A DNA stretch of 64,000 bases from contig NC_082417.1 in the NCBI RefSeq assembly GCF_004011695.2, positions 744,001 to 808,000 on the forward strand, in the 5' to 3' direction. Made by a program: the position numbers and the translations under genes. Shown here piece after piece: positions 1 to 10,711 of the stretch. Source of the DNA: Ascochyta rabiei (taxonomy: Eukaryota; Ascomycota; Dothideomycetes; Pleosporales; Didymellaceae). Below the pieces are notes generated by a model that had not been told where the DNA came from, did not search any database, and saw only the letters and a list, made by a program, of their open reading frames with translations. Within the stretch, counting starts at the first letter, position 1, and the number at the start of each line of letters is the position of its first letter.

Positions 1-592
1 TACCGGCGACCGGCGTTAACAGGCCAGCTCTTCCTGGTGATTGGTGGCAAGACAAGCTCAAAGATACAATGGTGGTGTTCTCAGCTCTTGCGTCTTCAGC
101 ACGTGCCGGTCTTTTTGGAGATCTCTCACGTTTCGAATTACTGCGTCAATCGATTTACCAGACCTTTCTGCTGGACGTTTCCAGGGCGTTATGCATGGTT
201 CACGGGCTCTACTGCCTCAAATTTCTCTTCAAAACAGTCGGTATATGTTTCCATGATTGCTAGCATGCAGTGACAGCCAAAAAAGAACCTCTCAGATATC
301 GTTCTGTGCATGCACGTGAGCTTGTATCTTATTTAGAGCGTGACTGTATGTCGATTCAAAGAGTAGGAATGTCGAAGCTGCCAACTAGTTCATTGACAAA
401 TTATGGGTATCAAAGCTGAACTCCTTTCTATCTAAACCCTATATGCAATATCCGACCCTATGCAGATGCTCCCCACCCCAACTCATCTCTAGTCCTGTGC
501 GATCCCTAGCGCTTTTGCAGTCCGAAACATGTACAACGAAGGAACAAGGGAACAACTCACAAACTGCCTCCCGTATGAGCTTGTCACTCCTG
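1..592. other. 3' flank of the copper-fist gene, no gene seen
   Basis: This stretch lies downstream of the minus-strand copper-fist regulator. Only short overlapping frames with no recognisable protein pattern are present. I see no tRNA, repeat or conserved domain. Confidence 0.5.
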
Positions 593-2500
593 TCAGCTCG
601 CAGCGTTGAAGTTCAAGAACGCGGTTGGATCGTTCATGTCCGAATTCAACTCGACATCTGCATGGAAAGTCGAAAATGCCTCGTGTTCGCTTATACTCGG
701 TCCCCCAAACGCAATCCCATTGTGCCCGCCATGTGTCAAGCAGCCAACACACTCACATCCGTCTCCGCACTGACATGTACCAGTTGCGTCATTGCAGCCT
801 GGAAGAACCATCTCGTTCCAGAAGAACGACGAGGGAGACAGTGTGGGTGTTTCTTCCCCGTTGCTGACGCTTGGGCTATCGGCGACCGGTGTGCTAGCCG
901 CTGGTACTGCCGTAGGGGGTGCCATCTCGAGTTTCAGCTGTGACTCAGTGGGAGTTGGAGCCGCGCTGTCGAGGTATTGGGGCTCGGAAATGGAAGGTGA
1001 TGAGACGGAGCGTTGACGCCATGGATCTGAGAGGCTGAGGGGTGAATCGGCCATGACAGTGGCGTCTAAGCTGGCCTGAAAGGGCATGTGTGTAGGGTTC
1101 GGCAAAGCGTATGATTGCGGAAGGGACGTGAAGCTCACAGCAGAACTTGTCTCGGCGCCAAATCCTGGGTGGTGCGGATAAGTGGGCATGTCGTAGAGAG
1201 GGGCTTGTTGGCCTCCGAAGGCACCAGTGTATTGAAACTCGGCCATGAGTCGAACGTACTCCATCATGGTGGCGTTGTTCGGATGGGCCGCGCATCCAAA
1301 ACAACTGCATCCTTCTCCACAGTGACAGTTGTGCTCGGGATTGTGCTGCGGAATTCGATGACCGATAGCATGATGTGGCAAGGATCCGTGCATAGCTCCG
1401 TTCATGGGCATTGCCATCGACTGCTGATAGGCTGCGGCGGCGTGATTGTATATCGGTGCACCGAAGCCGAAAGGCGGTGGTGCCGTTGGAGCTTGTGCTG
1501 GGAAGCTTTGGTATTGGGGCGCCCTGAACTGAGGGTGAATCTGGAATTGGAAATGCTGGCCAATGTTATGAGCACCATTTTGTGCGTTGGGGACGTTGTT
1601 CGGTTGTGGTTTGCCGGCGCAGCACGACTTGATGGGAGCAGGAGCCACTGCTGTTATTGGCGTTGGTTGTTGTTGCTGCTTTGCTTTATTGCTGCAGCAG
1701 CCGCCAGCTTGTGCAACTGGTGGCGGTGCAGGCTTCGGCTTACAACAGCTCGATACCTCCGCTTTTTGTGTAGGTAGCATACGGGGAGTTGAGCTCGCAC
1801 TTGATGGTGGTGAAGCTTCATTGCTGGCACTTCTCTCGGTCGGTGTGTTGTAGGACGATGTGTCGGTTTCCACATCTTGACTCGCTTTGATGGCCTTTTC
1901 TAGCGAGGTAGGATGTACTGCAGTCAATTTCCTTTTATGTTTCGAGATTCGACTGTTGCCGGCCACCGCGACCGATTGTGCTCGCTCTGACGGACAAGCA
2001 CATTCTGAGGTCTTAGGGATGGTGTAGTTGATAACAATCCGCTCACAGCTACATGAACCGGTAGGATGTGGACAACTACTCAGTGGTCGACCAGGTTTGC
2101 GGACCTCAACAAGTACCCGGTCCCGATGATCACACTTTGACGAGCGATGACCTCTGATGCAAGGACCGCTAGTATGAAGTTAGCATTGTGTGCTTGTCGA
2201 GAGTCAAGTGAACGAAAAGTATAACCAGCGCCTCAACCAAAAGAACCTTCTTTGCCCACGGATGTCTATCCTGAAGCCATTGCTTGGGTCTTGAGGATAG
2301 AGGGCGTACCAGACAAGAGGAACTACTAAACATGACGAAAGAGCTTTGTTGCGCTCACTGGTTGGAGCTCGAGTCGCTGGCAAGACATAGACGTCCAAAA
2401 GGAGACGACATAGGGGGTAAACGAAAGAAGCATGCAAAGTTGATATGGAATGAACTGACCAGGCGACCTTCTTGCGTTCTCCGTTGATATCGGCCCACAT
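593..2500 (-). CDS. Copper-fist transcription factor (Mac1/Cuf1/GRISEA type)
   Basis: Two exons, 2500-2460 and 2168-593, give about 538 residues. The 291-bp intron has a GTCAGT donor and a TGCTAAC branch point before TAG. Joining the exons rebuilds the copper-fist zinc module: C14-x2-C17-x8-C26-x-H28, followed by the basic KPGRP segment (38-42) that contacts the minor groove in this family. The C-terminal half carries two Cys clusters of the pattern CxCxxxCxCxxC, near residues 295-306 and 480-490. These resemble the copper-sensing REP-type motifs of Mac1 and Cuf1. Three CC pairs (near 154, 171 and 196) lie in a Pro/Gln-rich linker. The expected role is copper-dependent activation of copper-uptake genes in the nucleus; activator or detoxification regulator cannot be decided from sequence. 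The open frame continues upstream of 1966 without ATG, so the first exon is needed for a start. Confidence 0.9.
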
Positions 2501-3929
2501 GATGCGGGGTTAAGACGAGTTTGTCGAAACTTGCTCACTCTACGACGAGTGAACCCGGCGGTGAGCCGAGTAATAGTGAAGTGAGCGGGATTGGTGATTG
2601 GAAACGATTGTGTATTCAACTTCGATGCGCACAGCGCACGTGGAGAATATGTTGCAGAGGGGTACAGTGGCGTGTCGCTTGGATGCTGGCGACAGCCTGT
2701 GGGCCAGACACGGATCCTGGTTGCACAGCAAAGAGATTGACTGGGCTCGACTATCCAGCGCGTGCCCTGCAGAGACTATACGTTTGCGAGGAAACAAGTG
2801 ACCGCTAGGGACTGAGTCTGGCCTGTGCAACTCGTGGGGGTCCAATACCCGCGTGGCTGGTGTCTTGCAACCGGAGACCTACCGACGGGTTTCCGCGGGT
2901 TTGGTGTTGGACAAGTGCAAGCAGTTGGTGCTGAAGCGAGAGGATTGAACACAACACGACCAGCCAGGAAGTCTCGCTCGCTCGCTCTCTTGTGACGGCG
3001 CCAGAGATAAAGAGCCGAAAGCGATCCGTCGCCTGCAGAAGATCAGCCGACGTGGATGTCGTTCACAGTGGTTCACGCCTCGATACCTGCGGCGAAGGGG
3101 TGAGCGACAGGCGGTTTTCGAGAGACCCGAGGTTTTTAGCCTCTCGTTGCACGCCTGTTGACTCGGGGTTGCAGCGTTAACGCACGGCTCTCGCTGGCAG
3201 TCGTGGGATGAGGTGGTGAAGATGGCGCTAGATGAGCAAGTTTCCTCTCTTTCGGGTTAGTATGCTGAGACCGGACGCTGGATGCTTCAGGCAAGATAGC
3301 CTGAGAAGAACGGGACAAGAGTACTGAATGAGCAATGGAAGAAGAGACTGAATATAAGCTGTGACCGAGCATGAGAGATGCTGGTGGAGAAGTGCCCACC
3401 CAGAAAGCTGTGCCTCTTGCTCAAATGTGGAAAGCACCAACGGAACGAGTGGAGAGGTACTGCGGCGTCCACCAAGTTTCCAGTCAGGGTCAGCTGCGGG
3501 ATGCTACCGCCCGGAAAATCATCAGAATCAACCGGCGATCGTCGAGTAGGATGTGCAGTAAACGTACCTGGCGTCTGACGTTGGTATTCCATTGAAGACA
3601 GCTTTCTGGAAGGCTACCTGCCTAGGCGAAACACTTGAAGCCAAATTTCAAGCATCTGTGCGCTAGCAGCTCGACGGTTGCATCTCGCAGATCGAGAGGC
3701 CACTCTTCTTCCCCGCACGAAGTGCACCGGGATAATTTAAGATGTGTGAGGAGTCGCGCCTTCAATTTGTTCAACCGCTCTTCGGTCAGCACGTGATAGT
3801 GGCTGGTTACAAGGTCTATTCTTGGCATGCGGCTCAGTTGGTGGCGCTGAGATCTTAGCGCTTCGCTCGTTACTCTGGGCGCACACGCACGGTCAAGACG
3901 ATCCCCTCGTCACGACTTGCTTTACTACA
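2501..3929. other. Divergent intergenic region
   Basis: This 1.4-kb space lies between the divergently transcribed copper-fist gene and the methyltransferase gene. Short frames overlap on both strands with no domain and no codon bias. It should hold both promoters. A CTTGCTCACT stretch near 2531 is only loosely like the Mac1 core TTTGCTC and is not claimed as a site. Confidence 0.5.
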
Positions 3930-5017
3930 ATGGCTTCAGATGACGAGGGAGGCTTGGACCTCTTCCAGGAGCCTGCTGATTATTTCGAACCAGAGAAGGA
4001 AGCAACTTTTGCTACCCACCAGTTGCTATCTGGGAAAGAATTTACTGTGCGGTTGGTGGGACACAATCCACTGTGGGTAAGGCTTCAAGATTCTATGTTT
4101 TTGAGAAAGACCATGGGCCTTCACTTCGTCACCTTCTTCCCCACATTTACGTTCTGCAAGGTTTCCAAATCTGATATCATTCAAGATGTTGAGACGAAGG
4201 CCCAAACTTCTCTGTTTCCAACCACTGTCAACGGCTATCACAGCGCGTTCACTGACGTGTGTAGGGGCATTTTCTGTGGAACGCCGGACGCACAATCTCA
4301 GCGTATCTCGAGGAGCATGCGGGAGACTTGGTAGCAGGAAAGACGGTACTCGAACTTGGCGCTGGGGCTGGACTTCCTAGTCTGGTCTGTGCTCTCAATG
4401 GAGCCTCACAAGTGGTCGTAACGGACTATCCTGATGCTGATTTGATTGAAAACCTTCGGTACAACATTGATCATTGTGATATGTTACCCACGCCAAGAAG
4501 GATCGCTGCAGAGGTCAGCAGATCTCAACACCACATGCATTGTCACTGACTGTTCTAGGGCTATCTGTGGGGTGCATCGACCCAAACAGTGACAAGCCAC
4601 CTAGACAACGATGGAGGATTCGATGTGCTTATTCTTGCAGATCTTCTTTTCAACCACTCTGAGCACACAAAGCTCATTAAAACGGTGGAGCTGACCTTGA
4701 AGAAGTCACCAGGCTCTAAAGCTTACGTATTCTTCACGCCATATCGGCCCTGGCTTTTCGAGAAGGACCTCGCTTTCTTCGACTTGGCTCGTGAGGCTGG
4801 ATTTAGTGTGACCAAAACACTCGAGAAGGTGTGATGACAAGGACCGTCCGATGAGCTCATGCTGACCCTCATCCAGGTCATGGACAAGGTCATGTTCAAG
4901 GAAGATCCCGGAGTGAGTAAATCTAGAGCACGACTCGATAAGCACCTGCTGACCTATTTCTAGGATGAGCTTCTCCGTCGTACAGTCTACGGCTATGAAC
5001 TCACTTGGTCGAGCTGA
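3930..5017 (+). CDS. EFM7: Protein N-terminal and lysine methyltransferase EFM7/NNT1 type
   Basis: Five exons (3930-4076, 4265-4513, 4559-4828, 4877-4912, 4974 region starting at 4964 to 5017), all phase 0, give 251 residues, close to yeast Efm7/Nnt1. The product starts [19 protein letters not shown], matching the family's F-x-EP-x-DY opening. Joining exons 1 and 2 restores the [17 protein letters not shown] block. SAM-binding motif I is [12 protein letters not shown], with an acidic D in [10 protein letters not shown]. The post-motif block [20 protein letters not shown] is typical of the family. The short exons 4 and 5 encode the conserved MDKVMF and the C-terminal end, and are supported by GTGAGT and CTGAC signals. 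The known role of the family is methylation of translation elongation factor eEF1A; nicotinamide methylation is the older assignment. The exon 3 donor is GTGTGA, which is weak but frame-consistent. Confidence 0.9.
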
Positions 5018-5386
5018 GTTTGAAAGCGAGTGGATCAACAACTAAAAGTAAAGTGAGGGCCTTCATTGAGTTGACCCGATAGGTCTTTGAGTGTGGCTAA
5101 ACCCGCAAAGATTGACACCATGAGCTTGCTCACGACTCCGCCATGACAAATGTGTTTTCTTAGAATCTTTCTGACTTGACATCACTATCAAGCTCGACGT
5201 CGGAATTCGGAGAATCTGACTTCTTCTCAAAAACTAAAGCATGGTAAATATCAACATCTAAGAGTGGCGAGTGTGACTGTTGGTCTAACACAGACAGTGA
5301 AGACCTCCTAACCCTCCTCCTCTCACCCACATCTGCTCCTTTGACGCTCTTTGAGACTCTAGCCTCAACCTTCGATCCTATGAACC
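5018..5386. other. Intergenic
   Basis: This is the 3' flank of the methyltransferase gene and the presumed promoter of the next small gene. It has a pyrimidine-rich stretch around 5300-5370 on the plus strand, as fungal promoters often do. Nothing else is recognised. Confidence 0.4.
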
Positions 5387-5824
5387 ATGAACCGTGAACC
5401 ATCGCCCGCGTCTCGTGCAGCGATCCTCCACTATTTTCCCCGCTCTCCAATCGTCCGCGACATCTCTGCAATCGTCCCCGCCCTGTTGAACGATACTGAA
5501 ATCGTGACTACCCTAGCAAAAAACATCGGTTACTACCATGCTCACGATTTCACCTCGGATACAGAGCTCGAGTATCTCCTTACCCAGATCCTTTTCTGTG
5601 ATGATGAAGAAGGTAAAGTACATCAGAACCTGGATAACCGAGTACATCAACTCTACCATTTCGCAAAGCGCCAGATTGAGCAATATTGCAACATCGTCGT
5701 CCCCGCTCACAGGTCGCGCGAGGTGGAAACCCATCAGAGAACGTTGAAGAAGACTGTCCGACACCACAAAAAGAACTGGCGACGCAAGTGTGCAGCAGCC
5801 CGTTCGATACTGCCCGAAGAATGA
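5387..5824 (+). CDS. Hypothetical protein, 145 residues
   Basis: A single open frame from ATG 5387 encodes 145 residues. It has an acidic and hydrophobic N-terminal half and a strongly basic tail (KKTVRHHKKNWRRKC). I see no signal peptide, transmembrane segment or known motif. The codon third positions favour C and G modestly. A CT-rich upstream stretch is compatible with a promoter. The function is unknown and the gene could be a chance frame, since competing frames exist on the other strand (5513-5767). Confidence 0.4.
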   Translation: MNREPSPASRAAILHYFPRSPIVRDISAIVPALLNDTEIVTTLAKNIGYYHAHDFTSDTELEYLLTQILFCDDEEGKVHQNLDNRVHQLYHFAKRQIEQYCNIVVPAHRSREVETHQRTLKKTVRHHKKNWRRKCAAARSILPEE

Positions 5825-7194
5825 CGCATCCCATGGGCTATCCCATTATAATTGTTTGCAAATATGTGCGCACCCACTTCGAGTTCGGAACGTCGATTCT
5901 TCAACACAGACTATGAAAGCGGACATAAGTAACTAGCTAGTTTTCCGTAGTTGTCTCGTTTTGCCCAGCATGCTGTCACCCAATCTGTCACTTTCACTGT
6001 CAACCAGCTATAGCTGGCCAGTTGGAACCTCTCGCTTGTGTATGGCGTATTTTGATCGTAACGGTGCAAAAGTTCGTGCAAATCCGGGGAGGGTGCGTAC
6101 ATTTTTGCAAGCACCGATATCGTACGGCTGCTCAATCTACGCAGAATTCTCCACGGACGTGAGTGAGATGTACGAATTGCTAGATCCACCAAGTCCGCAT
6201 TGAGCTCAAGCATGCCGGTCGAGTTATCCCAGCTTGGGTGTGGGATCACGCCGGCCCCGGGTCGTGGTACCGGATAGAAACACAGACCAGCGCGCTCCCA
6301 GGATGGCTGAGTCTATGGTCGCAGCGCCGACCTGTGAAGCTGAGGGGTTTCTCGACAACGCGAGTGCCGTTAGAGTCGCTGTGTTTTCAGTCGGACGAAG
6401 AAGTTGCCGACGTTACGGCCATGTTGCCACACTTTGCCAATCTTGCGCTGTAGAGCCTGTTCCTTTGACAATGCGAAATCCATCATAAGAGTTTAGCAGA
6501 TTAAACAGATATTCAAGACTTTAGCACTTTTTTTTTTTTTTTTTTGAAATCCCACCCTGAACTCACAACAACTGTACCAAGACCCACTCCAGCATCGCAT
6601 ATTAACACCTCAAGCCATGCTGCTCACTTTGTCGTTGACATCCCACTGCTAGCAAAAACAAGTCCAGCCCTGGAAGTTCCTTGTGCCAAAGCGGAGATCC
6701 CTCAACCGGAAGTTTCCCAACCCTGTTTCACCACAAGCTTTGGAGTAAGCTCTGTGAAACGTGCGCCGTTTCCACATGATCTTCACACGGAAGGGGCAGG
6801 CTTAGGAAACACCAAGTGGGGCTGCCGAAAGTCTAAACGCACTTTCGAGTCGGAGTTGCAGGCTGTGTGTCTGGAATTGCTGAGATGGATAGGAGGGAAG
6901 TTGGAAATGTCGAAATCGAGGCAGGCATCACAGAATATGGTAGAGAAGAGAATTAATCAACAGATCCAGACTCGCTATATTCACACTACCACGATATTAT
7001 GTACCATGCGGTTCCCAATCCACCATACTGACTACAACGACAACAAACACTAAAAGAAGGTATGAGTGAGTTGCAGTAAGGAACGGGCATCAACACCTCT
7101 AATAGGTAGCTTAGCCCTCTATCAGCTCATATTCTAGATTGTCCAGCAACTACCAAACTTTCGTCCAGCCCATGCACTCCGGTGAGTGAAAGGC
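5825..7194. other. Intergenic, with a 17-bp T tract
   Basis: No convincing gene is seen. A T homopolymer of 17 bases sits at about 6529-6545, directly before an open frame of 169 codons (6544-7053). That frame has no domain and mixed codon use, so I do not call it. Confidence 0.4.
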
Positions 7195-8110
7195 TTACTC
7201 GGGCTTGCCAAGGATACCGCGGGCCATGTGGCGCTTGCGGAGGTTGTACTCGACGGCACGCTTCTTAGCCTGGGTAGACTGGGTGAAGGCAGCGGAGCCG
7301 CCGAAGGGACCGGCAAGAGCGGCGTTCTGCATGCGGACGACGCAGACATTCTGGGCGCCACCGGCGGTACCCTGGCAAGTCATACCCTGGGGCATTTGAA
7401 CCTGTGATTGTTAGCTTGTGTAGTGAAGATGGCGGTGGATAGAGGCGTACCTTGACGGGGAAGTCCATGACGGCAGCGGCAGAGAGACCACCGATACCGA
7501 TACCAGGAACGTCCTGGGTGACAGTGGCGGCCTGGAAAGCAGCAGGGTCGGTACCACCGGAGGTGGCATCGATCGCAGCCTTGAGGGGACCAGCACCGTC
7601 CTGGTTTACCTGGTGGAAGGTCATGGTGATGGTACCGTCGTCGGCAGTGGTAGGGAGACCAGAAGTGGCACCCTGACCGGCAGCAGCAGCAACACCATTC
7701 TCCTTGGTACCCTTGGGGGTCTTGGTTCCAGCAGAAGCAGCAGCACCGCCCTTGCCGCCCTTGCCGCCGGTCAGAGCGTCGAGGAGACCACGCTTGTTGT
7801 TGGCAGCGGCAGCAGCGCCACCGGCACCACCAGTGCCCATGAACTTAGCGATGGCAGCACCAGCGTCGACGGGACCGCCACCCTGGGTGCGACCGAGAGC
7901 AGAGGCCTTGCCGCCCATCTCCTTAGCACGGATGATGGAGGTATCGGCCTCGGAGCCGGAAAGCGGGTTGCCAGAGTCGCGGGGAGTACCGTCAATGAGA
8001 GAAAGACCGGGCATGTTGACACCGTTGGCGCCCTGGACCTGGGTGATGACACCGTGGGCGGAAACGGAGCTGGCAAGAGCAGCGGCGGCGAAGGCGATGG
8101 AGTAACGCAT
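7195..8110 (-). CDS. Egh16-like / GAS1 (MAS3)-like secreted protein
   Basis: Two exons, 8110-7451 and 7401-7195, with a 49-bp intron (GTACGC donor, CAATCACAG acceptor), give 288 residues. Residues 1-18 form a signal peptide ending VSA, so the mature protein should begin at H19 (HGVITQVQ). The family signature NMPGLSLIDGTPRDSGNP follows. A Gly/Ala/Lys-rich low-complexity region spans about 90-150, then a conserved C-terminal part with H166, C229 and C240, and a basic tail containing KKR and RKR. Members of this family are secreted, appressorium-associated proteins in Magnaporthe and Blumeria, where some contribute to penetration. They also occur in non-pathogens. The N-terminal His is discussed among the findings. 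Spliced exon 2 avoids the unrelated read-through tail of the unspliced frame. Confidence 0.88.
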
Positions 8111-8312
8111 TTTGATTGATTGGTTGGAAGAACTTGAAAAGTTATTAAGAGTTGTTGATAAGGAAGGTCTGAAGATTGCTGGTGAGCGTGATAGAGTTTG
8201 AGCTGATTAAACAAGCGGCCGGCGCAAGAAAGTAATTAGTATGAAGGAATGGGAAAGTGAGTCTGGAAATGTTGTGGATGTTGATGATTCTCCTGGAGGG
8301 TGAGCACCTCGT

Positions 8313-8320
8313 CTTATATA
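8313..8320 (-). promoter_or_regulatory. Possible TATA box of the Egh16-like gene
   Basis: Read on the minus strand this is TATATAAG, 203 bases upstream of the ATG at 8110. The position would imply a 5' UTR of roughly 150-170 bases. This is inference from motif and location only. Confidence 0.4.
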
Positions 8321-10711
8321 CTGCATTCAGCACCGTTGGGACCACACAAAGCTTAGCCAGGCACAAGCATCCGCTATTGCAAGTTGCCGTGGACTAGACC
8401 GTATTGCACTGAATCAGGTTTCCAAACGTTGCGATAGCCATTGTGATACCTGATGCACAGACTCTGAAGGAAGAGCTGAGACGATGCTGGTCGAACGATC
8501 TCCCGAGAGACCCACTATGATCGTCTTCACCAGGATACGCACCATGAGTAGATCTTCTCCAGACTCTCAAAAAGGTAGGATCCACAGTGGCATACGGGGA
8601 TGTGTCGGCAGAAGATTGTCGCGTTTTCGTCCACCGCATTGACGTTTGGCATTTGAGGACTCGAAGTGTATCAGAAGCCAGGCCTCGTTCTATGCTTGGC
8701 GATCGAAACAGCGGATTTGAGTCTCATCTTGATCCAAGCGTTCCCGCGGACTGCAATGCATAGGACATGAGTGCCAACCCAAAGCAGTCATCGTGGGCCT
8801 TCGATGACGAGGATGACTGCGATGTTGTAAAAACCGTCTGAAGGTCAATGCGGACATGCAAAGGAACATATGCACCCGAGAATTTTTTGGGTCGGCTGGT
8901 AACGAGCGTTTCAGCAACGGGGCTTGAAACTGTTCGGGTTGGAATCGGTTGTAGTTAGTGCAGTGCAGCTTGACCGGTCTTCTTGTGACAACCTTCCGAC
9001 TGTTTCAGGAGCTCCCGAGCACCCTCAGCCATGGTCAAGATTCTTTTTGACAGTTCCCCTCTTACAGAACTGCAGCACTGTAATCTACGGTGAGACTCAG
9101 GATCAGAACTCACATCAGCTTGCGACTGCTTCAGAGCGGGTCGGTGAAGCGAGTGCGAGGTTTGGCCGGGGTTGACCTGGCAACGTACCGCATACTGCAC
9201 GCTCATTCTCATGTTGTTACTCTATCGCAGCGACGTCATTAGGATGTTGGTGCGTCATGGTGGTGAAGAACTCCTGAGGGATGGAGATGGACCGCCACGC
9301 CAAGGCACGCTACCGAAGTCAACCTTTCCACGACACAGGATTAACACGTTGCAATGTATCGACACGCCTCATGTCGAACCTGAGCCGCGAAGCCACAAGA
9401 AAACAGCGCGAGTGCTGATCTATCCGTTCGAGGTCGTCGTCTAGCTATGGTCGCCGTCACATTGTCAGTGTTCGAGCTGGTCAACACCCAAGAGGATCTC
9501 TGATCATGCCCATGAAAACCATGCGCTCAGCGCTTTCTCAAACAGGCAGCGAGAGAAGTAAAAGACATCGATGATGCTGTTAAGAGGCGATAAAAATCCA
9601 GAGTTGAGAGGGCAGGAAGTGCTATTGACAAAACCTGGATACAAAGAAAAATTGCCAAAGGCGAGAAAGCACCAGCATGCAATCACCGTGCACAGTAAAA
9701 CGCTCTTGCATGAGGTTTCCATTGCTCCTTGACGATAGCAATCTGTCAAGCAGTCCTACGAGTTCAGAACAGGTGGTAGCCATACCGTCGCAATCACCCA
9801 ACATCCCAGTATCTATCGTGCCAGCTCTCTACAGCTCCTTCGACGTGCCTGCTTTCGTCCTCAACTTCGACTTTGTGACAAAATCACAGAAACACTTGTT
9901 CATGACGAGCACCAACCCATCACATCAAACTTGACACTTCACAGTTATAAAACAACCAGCAGCACCACCCCACACATCCCCTCTCCCAACCACAAACCAA
10001 AGACCATCGACCCTATCTACAGCCAACCAACATCCTCATCCCACCTCGCCCTACTAATCCAGCCGACCGCTCAATGCCTCGGCCCACCGCTTCCCCGCAC
10101 CCCATCCCAAGCCACGCCCTGGCTAGCACCAACGCGGCTAGCAGCCCACGCAGCCTTGTGCTAGAGAGTACGGGGCAGCGAACCTCGGTCTGGGAAAGCT
10201 AGGTACCCATCTTCACGTACTCACAGGCCAGCTGTGATCCGTATCTTGACCCACGACCTCTACTCTACTCTACTCTACTCTCGTCTCGAGCACCTTCGAA
10301 GGAATAGCCAGGTGAGTTTCACACAGCGGGAAACCCGCGAGTGGAGAAGAAGCATGCTGATGCTGGTGATGTGGGTGTCAGAAGAGAGGGTAGCTGTTGG
10401 TTTACTAAACTCAGTGAGTCGCTAAGATTCACTCGGTCAGAAGCCGGGGTTGAGAGCGGGCCGGGCTTCAGGTATAAGCGCGATTAATCTTGGGGGGCAA
10501 AGCCTTTGCGTCGGCTACTAGCAGATCCAGGGTTTTTGTTTATCTATGGGGAAGCGGTTTTTTTTCTGGCTCTTGACTGCATACACTCTACGGCACGGTA
10601 TCTTGTAAATCTCGTTGCGGCTGGAGAATACCTCGCTGCGTCGGAGAATCAAGTTTGCGCGAAGTCGCCTCGTCGCACGCAGCGCCTCGTTACACGCAGC
10701 CTATCGTCACC
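8321..10711. other. Gene-poor 2.4-kb stretch
   Basis: Short frames occur on both strands, none longer than about 90 codons and none with a recognisable motif. A CTACT-type pentanucleotide microsatellite lies at about 10259-10282. The stretch should contain the acyl-CoA ligase promoter towards its right end. A small unrecognised or non-coding gene cannot be excluded. Confidence 0.4.
10259..10282. repeat. Pentanucleotide microsatellite (TACTC)n
   Basis: About four and a half perfect copies of the unit are visible by eye, about 430 bases upstream of the acyl-CoA ligase start. Confidence 0.8.

Noticed and set aside
2531..2541. Possible Mac1-type copper-response element upstream of the copper-fist gene
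   Set aside because: It differs from the TTTGCTC core, and single weak matches are expected by chance.
3815..3880. tRNA-like A box (GGCTCAGTTGGTGGCGC)
   Set aside because: No matching B box, anticodon stem or acceptor pairing follows within tRNA distance.
6544..7053. Open frame of 169 codons after a T tract
   Set aside because: No domain, no codon bias and no homologous pattern. The surrounding frames are similarly open by chance.
9504..9749. Minus-strand frame with a hydrophobic stretch
   Set aside because: Only 81 codons, with no start context or conserved pattern; its hydrophobic segment is compatible with chance.
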